This document shows, in pieces, positions 39,818-45,695 of a stretch of DNA of 45,695 nt; the stretch's first letter is position 1, and every line of letters begins with the position of its first letter. Source of the stretch: Streptomyces sp. CBMA156 (GTDB lineage: Bacteria > Actinomycetota > Actinomycetes > Streptomycetales > Streptomycetaceae); assembly GCF_014596515.1 (NCBI RefSeq), contig NZ_MSJQ01000407.1:1-45695 (forward strand), in the 5' to 3' direction. Under the pieces are notes generated by a model. It was not told the DNA's origin. It made no database searches and saw only the letters and a program-made list of their open reading frames with translations. A program made the position numbers and the translations under genes.

Positions 39818-40647
39818 GACGAGGCGCCCGAGGCGGGTACGCCGGACAGGAAGTGCCGCAGGTAGCGCGGGTCGGTGCGCTCCAGCGACAGCAGCACGTA
39901 CAGGTCGGCGCAGTCGAAGTCCGGGTCGTGGGCGGGCTCGCCGCAGACCCAGGCGCCCAGTCGCAGGTAGCCGCGGAGCAGGGCCGGCAGCGCGCCCCGC
40001 TCGGCGCGCGGCACCCCGGTGGCGTCCCAGCGGTGGCGCGGGGTGACCCGGAACTCCGCCGGTGCGAGGTGCTTGGCGCTGACGGAGTCCCAGACCCGCG
40101 CCGCGGTCGCGCCGCCGTCCTCCAGCCCGATCGAGCAGCAGCCGCCGACCCAGGTGTTGCCGGTGTCGGCGAGGTAGCGTGCGATGCCGCCCCACATCAG
40201 GTTGATGACGGCGCCGTTGCCGCGGTGGTCCGGGTGGATGCAGGAGCGTCCGAGCTCGACCAGGCCGGGGCGGACCGGGGCCAGCGCGGAGAGGTCGAAC
40301 TCGCCGTCGGAGTAGAGTCGGCCGGCCCGGCGGGCGGCCTCGGGACGCAGCAGCCGGTAGGTGCCGATCACGGCGCCGTGCTCGCCCTCGCGGACCAGCA
40401 GGTGGTCGCAGTACTCGTCGAAGGGGTCGACGTCCAGGCCGGCGACCGGGCTGTGCAGCACGGCGCCCATCTCGGCGCCGAAGACCTGGTGGCGCAGCCG
40501 CTGGGCGGCACGCACGTCGTCCTCGTCGCGGGCGAGGGAGACGGTGTAGGCGGCCGGGGCGACGGGCCGGGGGCGAGGCGCGGGGACCGCCGGGATGTCG
40601 TGGGTGGGGGCGACTGCGGACGGAGCGTACGTGGGGACGGTGGTCAT
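39814..40647 (-). CDS. Ornithine N-acyltransferase-like, OlsB type
   Basis: 277 residues of the GNAT-fold OlsB family. The block YTVSLARDEDDVRAAQRLRH then FGAEMGAVLHSPVAGLDVDP (about 35-75) and YCDHLLVRE, the CoA/ACP-site ELGRSCIHPDHRG (about 152-164) and WGGIARYL are typical. OlsB uses acyl-ACP to N-acylate ornithine. ATG 40647 with GGAGGG six bases upstream. Translationally coupled (ATGA) to the OlsA-like gene, so the pair should make a phosphorus-free aminolipid. Streptomyces ornithine lipid genes of this arrangement are known; assignment here is by motif. Confidence 0.82.
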   Translation of the reverse strand: MTTVPTYAPSAVAPTHDIPAVPAPRPRPVAPAAYTVSLARDEDDVRAAQRLRHQVFGAEMGAVLHSPVAGLDVDPFDEYCDHLLVREGEHGAVIGTYRLLRPEAARRAGRLYSDGEFDLSALAPVRPGLVELGRSCIHPDHRGNGAVINLMWGGIARYLADTGNTWVGGCCSIGLEDGGATAARVWDSVSAKHLAPAEFRVTPRHRWDATGVPRAERGALPALLRGYLRLGAWVCGEPAHDPDFDCADLYVLLSLERTDPRYLRHFLSGVPASGASS

Positions 40648-40978
40648 GGCGGACCCTCCAGGGCAGCACGATCGGCGGTGCCGTGGATCACCAGGGCACC
40701 GTCCCGGTTCGCAGGCGGTTGGGAATGGACGCGAACCGGTCCCCGTATGTCTCTCCGAGTCGGTTGGCATTCATGTTGCGGCCCGGAGGAGCGCAGATGT
40801 GCACCTGTTGAATGGGACCACCCGTGGTCCGCCGGTCATCTGCCGGGCATCAGGCGCTCGTGTGCCGGGGGTGGACAAGACGCACCGAGGGGGCGTACGG
40901 ACTCCGCCGCACGCCCCCGGGCCATCACGGTCGGGGCGGCCCACTCATGGGGATGACCGACTCGTCGGGACGCGCGGC
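40648..40978. other. Intergenic region upstream of the acyltransferase pair
   Basis: 331 bp. It holds the olsB-like promoter at its left end, a GGACCAC-CC-GTGGTCC palindrome (40815-40830) that could be an operator, and the serine hydrolase terminator at 40889-40918. No gene seen. A phosphate-responsive element might be expected before ornithine-lipid genes, but no clear PHO box repeat was found. Confidence 0.5.
40889..40918 (-). terminator. Terminator of the serine hydrolase gene
   Basis: GGGGGCGT (40889-40896) pairs with ACGCCCCC (40911-40918), with an inner CGG/CCG pair. It lies about 60 bp downstream of the serine hydrolase stop at 40979 on the minus strand. Confidence 0.65.
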
Positions 40979-42382
40979 TCAGAAGGCCCGCCAGCCCTCC
41001 GGGTCCACCCCGCCGGGGACGGCGTCGGCCGGGCCGTACGGCTCACGGGTGTAGACGAAGGAGCCGACGTCGAGATGGCTGACCGTGCCGTCGGGGTGGC
41101 GGACCACCCGCAGGGTCTCGCCCGCGTAGTAGTTCTCCGTACCGGTCCAGGTACCGTCCGGCCCGGGACGGAAGCGCGAGCCCCGGCCCCCACCGGTGAG
41201 CGGGGTCAGCTCCAGGACCCGTCCGGGCCGCAGCCGCAGGGCGGTCGGCGCGGCGCCCCAGTACCAGGGGCCGGTGAGCTCCAGCAGTTCCGGGTCCGCC
41301 TCGGCCGCCGGACGCCACGGTTCGGGCAGCCGGGGCTCGTGCTCGGCGGTGAGCGCGATCAACTGGGCGGCCAGCGTCGCGGCGCTGGCGCCGCTGGTGG
41401 CGTTGGAGAGCGCGTACGCGGCCAGGCCGTCGGCCTCGCTGATCCACAGGCCCGCCGTGAAGCCGGGCATCGAGCCGGTGTGCCCGTACAGCAACCGGCC
41501 CTCGTGGCGGCGCAGTTGCAGACCGAGGCCGTAGCCGGTGGTCCACTCGGCGTCGTCCGGGGCGACGGCCGGGCGGCGCATCTCGGCGATGGTGTCGGCG
41601 GACAGCACCTTGTCGTCGCCGGCCGCCAGGAAGGCCGCCCAGCGGGCCAGGTCGGCGACGGTGGACCAGAGTTGGCCGGCCGGGCCCATCAGACCGGTGT
41701 CGGTGAGCGGCTCGGGCAGCAGCACGTCGGCCCACGGGTGGACGGCGAAGCCCCCGGCGTGCGGGTGCTCGGGCAGCAGCGTGGTGCGGTCCATGCCGAG
41801 CGGGGCCAGCACCTCGCGGCGCAGCGCCTCGCCCCAGGGCTCGCCGCGCAGCTTCGCCACCAGCGCGCCGAGCAGCGCGTAGCCGGGGTTGGAGTAGTGG
41901 TGCACCCGCCCGGCCGGGTGCACCAGCGGCTGTCCGGCCTCCAGGAGGTCGTCGAGGGCGGGCCGCAGCGTGCCCTCGCTCCGCTCCCACCAGGGCGCCG
42001 GGGTCTCGGCGGCCAGGCCGGCGGAGTGCGAGAGCAGTTGGGCGACGGTCGCGTCGTCGGCCGGGGTACCGGGCAGGTGGCGGGAGAGCGGGTCGGCGAG
42101 GTCCAGCAGGCCCTCGTCGCGCAGCCGCAGCACCAGCACCGCGACGAAGGTCTTGGTGAGCGAGCCGATCCGGTACTGGATGTCCGGGGTCGGCGCGTGC
42201 CCGTCGACCATGCTGCGGGCGCCGCTCCACACCGGCTGCCCGTCGCGCAGCACCCCGGCGGTCATCGAGGGTGTGCGGCCCTCGGCCTGGGCGACGGCGA
42301 GCCGGTGCAGCAGGGCTCGGCGGGTGGCGGGCAGCAGCTCGTTGGGAAGGTCGGTCATGTGGGCCTGCGGACTCGTCGACAT
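40979..42382 (-). CDS. Beta-lactamase-family serine hydrolase
   Basis: 467 residues from ATG 42382; ATG 42358 (MTDLPNELL) is an alternative eight codons later. The class C beta-lactamase/DD-peptidase fold shows nucleophile SLTK (about 74-77), YSN (about 163-165) and HTGS (about 301-304) as the third motif. A C-terminal lipocalin-like extension (about 360-467) is typical of such esterase/peptidase homologues. No signal peptide is seen, so it is likely cytoplasmic. TACTGT upstream of the first ATG could serve a nearly leaderless transcript. Substrate unknown. Confidence 0.87.
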   Translation of the reverse strand: MSTSPQAHMTDLPNELLPATRRALLHRLAVAQAEGRTPSMTAGVLRDGQPVWSGARSMVDGHAPTPDIQYRIGSLTKTFVAVLVLRLRDEGLLDLADPLSRHLPGTPADDATVAQLLSHSAGLAAETPAPWWERSEGTLRPALDDLLEAGQPLVHPAGRVHHYSNPGYALLGALVAKLRGEPWGEALRREVLAPLGMDRTTLLPEHPHAGGFAVHPWADVLLPEPLTDTGLMGPAGQLWSTVADLARWAAFLAAGDDKVLSADTIAEMRRPAVAPDDAEWTTGYGLGLQLRRHEGRLLYGHTGSMPGFTAGLWISEADGLAAYALSNATSGASAATLAAQLIALTAEHEPRLPEPWRPAAEADPELLELTGPWYWGAAPTALRLRPGRVLELTPLTGGGRGSRFRPGPDGTWTGTENYYAGETLRVVRHPDGTVSHLDVGSFVYTREPYGPADAVPGGVDPEGWRAF

Positions 42383-42495
42383 GTCTACGGACAGTAGCCC
42401 AGCCCGGCCCCGGGCCCGAGTGAATAACCGTGCCCCGGAGCCGACCGGACACCTGGGCCCGGAGCCGACCGGACACCCGGCCCCGGGCGGAACGC

Positions 42496-43872
42496 TCAGC
42501 CCGCCAACGGCGGCAGCTCCGGCCGCTCCAGCCACGCCTCGAAGAGCGGGCCGAGCGGGGTCGTGGTGTACCGGGCGGCGTGCGCTCGCAGGTCGGCGGT
42601 GGCGACCACCCCGTGCCGGTTGGCGCTCGTCCAGTCCCGCAGCATCGCGAAGAACGCGTCGTCACCGAGCGCCCGCCGCAGCGCGTGCACCACGAGCCCG
42701 CCACGCTGGTACAGCCGGTCGTCGAACATCAGCTTCCGGCCCGGGTCGCCGAGCCGCAGGTCCTGCGGCAGCCCGGCCAGCAGCCGGTGCGCGGCGGCGG
42801 CGTGCACGGCGGCGCCCGGGCCGCCGGAGTGCTCGGACCAGAGCCACTCCGCGTACTTGGCGAAGCCCTCGTTGAGCCAGATGTGACGCCAGTCGGCGAT
42901 CGTGACGCTGTTGCCGAACCACTGGTGGGCCAGCTCGTGCGCGATCAGCCGCTCGCGCTCCCAGCCGCCGCCGAGGTGGTTGGTGCCGAAGGTGGCGACG
43001 CCCTGCGCCTCCACCGGGACGTCCAGCTCCTCGTCCGCGACCACCACCGCGTACTCGCCGAACGGGTAGGGGCCGAAGACCTCGCCGAAGTACGCCGCCA
43101 TCTCCGGCTGCCGGGCGAAGTCCCGGGCGAACGCGGCGGCCAGCGGCTCCGGCACGTACCCGGTCTGCGGCACGGCCGGGCGCACCGCCAGCGGCACCGG
43201 CCGGTAGTGCCCGATCGACACCGTCACCAGGTACGTCGGGGTCGGCGCGCTCTGCTCGTACACCCAGGTGGTGCTGGACGCCCTGGTGGTGCGGGTCAGC
43301 AGCCGGCCGCTCGCGACCACGGTGAACGGGGACGGCGTGGTGACCGCCAGCTGGTAGGTCGCCTTGTCGGCGGGCCGGTCGTTGCACGGGAACCAGGACG
43401 GCGCGCCGACCGGCTGGCTCGCCACCAGCGCGCCCTCGGTCAGCTCCTCCCAGCCCAGGCCGCCCCACGGGCTGCGCACCGGGCGCGGGTTGCCGGTGTA
43501 GTGCACCTCGACGGTGAACGCCGCGCCCGGCGCGAGCGCCCTGGCCGGGCGGATCCGCAGCTTGCCGCCGCGGTGGGCGTAGCGGGCGGCCCGGCCGTCG
43601 ACCAGCACCCGCCCGATCCGGAACTCGGCCAGGTCGAGCGCGAACTCCGACAGCGCCGCGTCCGCCACCGCGCTCAGCCGGGCCGAGCCGGCCAGCCGGT
43701 TGGGCCCGGGCCGGTAGTCCAGCGCCAGCTCGTAGCGGTGGACCCGGTAGCGGTGGTCGCCGCTGTCCGGGAAGTACGGGTCAGGGGCGCCGGCGGTCAC
43801 GGGGGCGTGCTTGGACTTCACGGGGACGTGCACTTCCTGCGGGCCGGGACGGGGGGTCGGGGAGGTGGTCAC
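42496..43872 (-). CDS. M1-family zinc aminopeptidase
   Basis: 458 residues. Substrate motif near GVATFGTNHLGGG replaces the common GAMEN. Zinc motif HELAHQWFGNSVT (about 294-306) with the third ligand Glu in WLNEGFAKYAEW (about 313-324), and YQRGGLVVHALR near 388 carrying the catalytic Tyr. This is the short M1 form, without the long C-terminal helical domain of PepN. GTG 43872 overlaps the stop of the upstream synthetase gene (GTGA), so the two are translationally coupled. The pairing suggests that the peptidase acts on, or recycles, a product linked to that synthetase; that is inference. Confidence 0.88.
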   Translation of the reverse strand: MTTSPTPRPGPQEVHVPVKSKHAPVTAGAPDPYFPDSGDHRYRVHRYELALDYRPGPNRLAGSARLSAVADAALSEFALDLAEFRIGRVLVDGRAARYAHRGGKLRIRPARALAPGAAFTVEVHYTGNPRPVRSPWGGLGWEELTEGALVASQPVGAPSWFPCNDRPADKATYQLAVTTPSPFTVVASGRLLTRTTRASSTTWVYEQSAPTPTYLVTVSIGHYRPVPLAVRPAVPQTGYVPEPLAAAFARDFARQPEMAAYFGEVFGPYPFGEYAVVVADEELDVPVEAQGVATFGTNHLGGGWERERLIAHELAHQWFGNSVTIADWRHIWLNEGFAKYAEWLWSEHSGGPGAAVHAAAAHRLLAGLPQDLRLGDPGRKLMFDDRLYQRGGLVVHALRRALGDDAFFAMLRDWTSANRHGVVATADLRAHAARYTTTPLGPLFEAWLERPELPPLAG

Positions 43873-45695
43873 GACGTGGTCTGCCACGCCTCGATCGGGT
43901 TGCCCAGCCACCGCGTGTCGTCGGGGACGGACTCGGCGCGCATCACCAGCGAGGCCGGGCCCAGCGTGCTGCGCGCGCCCACCGTGCTGCCGGGCAGCAC
44001 GATGCCGCCCGGGCCCAGGGTGGCGCCCTCGCGGAGGACCACAGTATCCATCCGCATGATCCGGTCGTGGAAGAGGTGCGTCTGCACCACACAGCCCCGG
44101 TTGATGGTGACCCCGTCGCCGAGGGTGACCAGGTCGGCCTCCGGCAGCCAGTAGCTCTCGCACCAGACCCCGTGCCCGACGTGCGCGCCGAGCGAGCGCA
44201 GCCACAGGTTCAGCACCGGGGTGCCGGGCACCGCGCCGACCAGCCACGGCACCGCCAGCATCTCCACGAAGGTGTCCGCCAGCTCGTTGCGCCACACGAA
44301 GCCGCTCCACAGCGGGTGCTCCACCGCCCGGAACCGGCCGACCAGCAGCCACTTCGCCGCCACCGAGACCAGGCAGGCCACGGCGCCGGCCGCCAGCAGC
44401 ACCAGGCCGGACAGCAGGGCGGCGGTCAGCGGCGAACCGGCCGCCAGCCAGGACATCGCCGCCACGGTCAGCAGGCCCAGCGCCGCCGAGGCAAGCACCG
44501 GCACCAGCCGGCCCACCTCGACCAGCCCGCGGGCCCACAGCAGCCGGGCCGGCGGCTCGTAGGTCAGGCTCTGGTCGGCCTGGTCCGCCGAGCGCGGCAG
44601 CCGCATCGGCGGCATGCCCAGGTACGAGCCGCCCTTCTTCGCCTTCGCCGGCGTCGCCGACAGCACACCCACCAGGCCGCGCTTGGGCACCGAGCGGCCC
44701 GGCGCGGTCATCCCCGAGTTCCCCAGGAACGCCCGCTCGCCGACCTTCGCCTCACCGAGCCGCACCCAGCCGCCGCCCAGCTCGTACGGGGCCATCAGGG
44801 TGTCGTCGGCCAGGAACGCGCCGTCGCCGACCGTGGTCAGGCTGGGCAGCGCCAGCACCGTGGACACCTCCGCGCCCCGGCCGACCCGCATCCCGAGGGC
44901 GCGCAGCCACAGCGGCGTGACCAGTCCGGCGTAGAGCGGGAACAGCACCTCGCGGGCCCGGTCCATCAGCTGGGTGACGGTCCACGCCTGCCAGCCCACC
45001 CGGCCGTGCAGCGGGTGGGTGCCGGGCACCAGGCCGACGCTCAGCAGCCGCACCAGCACCACCAGCTGCGCCGCGTACACCGCACCGAACGCCAGCGTCG
45101 CCGGCAGTAGGCCGAGCAGCGCGCCGCCGAGCGCCGGGCCGAGGGCGGCGCCCTGGTCGACGAACCGGGACAGCACGGCGAGCGCGGCGAGCGCGGGCGG
45201 CACCGGGAGCAGGCCGAGGATGCCGCCGCTGGCGCCGTACAGCGCGGCCCAGCGGGCCTGGCGCTCCGGGCGCTCCTTGGGCCAGACGCGCTCGGCACGG
45301 CCCAGCTTGACGGCGGGGGCGCCGCCCCAGCGCTGGCCGGTCGGCACCTGGCCGACGACGCTGGAGCCGGCCGCCACCTGGGCGCGCTTGCCGACCCGGG
45401 CGCCGGGCAGCAGCGTCGAACGGGTGCCGACCACGGCACCGGAGCCGATCTTGACCTGGCCGATCAGCAGCCGGTCGCCGTCCAGCCAGTAGCCGCACAG
45501 GTCCACCTCGGCCTCGACCGCGCAGCCGCGGCCCAGCTTCAGCATCCCGGTGACCGGCGGCAGCGAGTGCAGGTCCACGTCGGGCGCGACCTTGGCGCCC
45601 AGCGCCCGGGCGTAGCGCAGCAGCCAGGCGCCGGACAGCGAGTCCGCGCCGCTCAGCTCGGCGAGCCGCTCGGCGGTCCACAGCCGCAGGTGGAC
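43869..45695 (-). CDS. Pls/PosA-type NRPS, C-terminal region (partial)
   Basis: 608 codons are visible; the start and the expected adenylation and carrier domains lie beyond the window's right edge. The visible part alternates left-handed beta-helix hexapeptide stretches (VKIGSGAVVGTRSTLLPGAR, then VTLGDGVTINRGCVVQT, then LGPGGIVLPGSTVGARSTLG) with about six membrane helices in the middle (LLPVPPALAALAVLS, LGLLTVAAMSWLAAGS, LVLLAAGAVACLVSVAAKWL). This matches the terminal domain of unknown function found in epsilon-poly-lysine synthetase-like (Pls/PosA) enzymes, which sit in the membrane and join amino acids in a non-modular way. The product cannot be predicted without the adenylation domain. 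Confidence 0.8.
   Translation of the reverse strand, partial: VHLRLWTAERLAELSGADSLSGAWLLRYARALGAKVAPDVDLHSLPPVTGMLKLGRGCAVEAEVDLCGYWLDGDRLLIGQVKIGSGAVVGTRSTLLPGARVGKRAQVAAGSSVVGQVPTGQRWGGAPAVKLGRAERVWPKERPERQARWAALYGASGGILGLLPVPPALAALAVLSRFVDQGAALGPALGGALLGLLPATLAFGAVYAAQLVVLVRLLSVGLVPGTHPLHGRVGWQAWTVTQLMDRAREVLFPLYAGLVTPLWLRALGMRVGRGAEVSTVLALPSLTTVGDGAFLADDTLMAPYELGGGWVRLGEAKVGERAFLGNSGMTAPGRSVPKRGLVGVLSATPAKAKKGGSYLGMPPMRLPRSADQADQSLTYEPPARLLWARGLVEVGRLVPVLASAALGLLTVAAMSWLAAGSPLTAALLSGLVLLAAGAVACLVSVAAKWLLVGRFRAVEHPLWSGFVWRNELADTFVEMLAVPWLVGAVPGTPVLNLWLRSLGAHVGHGVWCESYWLPEADLVTLGDGVTINRGCVVQTHLFHDRIMRMDTVVLREGATLGPGGIVLPGSTVGARSTLGPASLVMRAESVPDDTRWLGNPIEAWQTTS

Noticed and set aside
1..45695. 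tRNA, rRNA or other structured RNA genes
   Set aside because: No cloverleaf with a TTCGA-type T arm or rRNA-like block was noticed, including at the island edges, so there is no sign of tRNA-gene integration. A covariance-model scan was not possible.

Overview
The window is high-GC actinomycete DNA, most likely from a Streptomycetaceae chromosome (Streptomyces or Kitasatospora). The evidence is the extreme third-position GC, frequent GTG starts, a mycothiol S-conjugate amidase, an actinobacterial-type cytochrome b (QcrB), an ornithine-lipid-type acyltransferase pair, a Pls/PosA-type NRPS terminal region and many TetR regulators beside efflux or redox genes. This is judged by reading protein motifs; no database search was run.

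Layout: 1-15.2 kb is ordinary accessory/core chromosome. It holds a polysaccharide deacetylase (partial), a YchJ-like protein, a TetR + FAD monooxygenase operon, a small membrane protein, an orphan qcrB, an orphan gltD-like gene, a frameshifted TolB/PD40-like secreted protein, an MFS pump with divergent TetR, MurQ, a frameshifted HhH-type endonuclease-like gene and a DUF6445-like oxygenase. 30.6-45.7 kb is again conventional. It holds TetR + Mca, a secreted PHB-depolymerase-family esterase, a YdcF-like membrane protein, proline iminopeptidase, TetR + DHA2 efflux, an OlsB/OlsA-like pair, a serine hydrolase, an M1 aminopeptidase and the C-terminal part of a Pls/PosA-type synthetase.

Between them, about 15.42-30.60 kb, lies a mosaic island. 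It opens with three translationally coupled genes (ATGA overlaps): a complete tyrosine recombinase, a small HTH protein, and a large zinc-ribbon protein with a recombinase-like C-terminal domain that has lost the nucleophilic tyrosine. A 14-bp sequence, AACTCGCGACGGTT, occurs at the left edge (15418), at the right edge (30559) and once inside (19214). The inside and right copies lie in a 64-bp nearly identical repeat. A related terminal motif (ACCAGTnCC, three copies continuing CGAGGCC) recurs at 18.6, 22.3, 29.4 and 30.6 kb. Three decayed copies of only the third gene (21.3, 28.1, 29.6 kb) and two fragments of Tn3-family transposase (24.0 and 29.5 kb) are interspersed with small payloads. The payloads are an unknown small gene, a SigE-family sigma factor with a PASTA-domain membrane partner, two TetR/SDR pairs, a TIGR02996-type protein, a truncated secreted protein, a SUKH/SMI1-like gene broken by TGA, and a lone unknown gene.

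The most interesting reading is that the recombinase trio builds or has built an array of payloads at related sites, somewhat like an integron or a Tn554-type element. The repeats and remnants are seen directly; the mechanism is inference. A second theme is regulation: five TetR genes each sit beside a target gene with twin perfect palindromes between or upstream of them.
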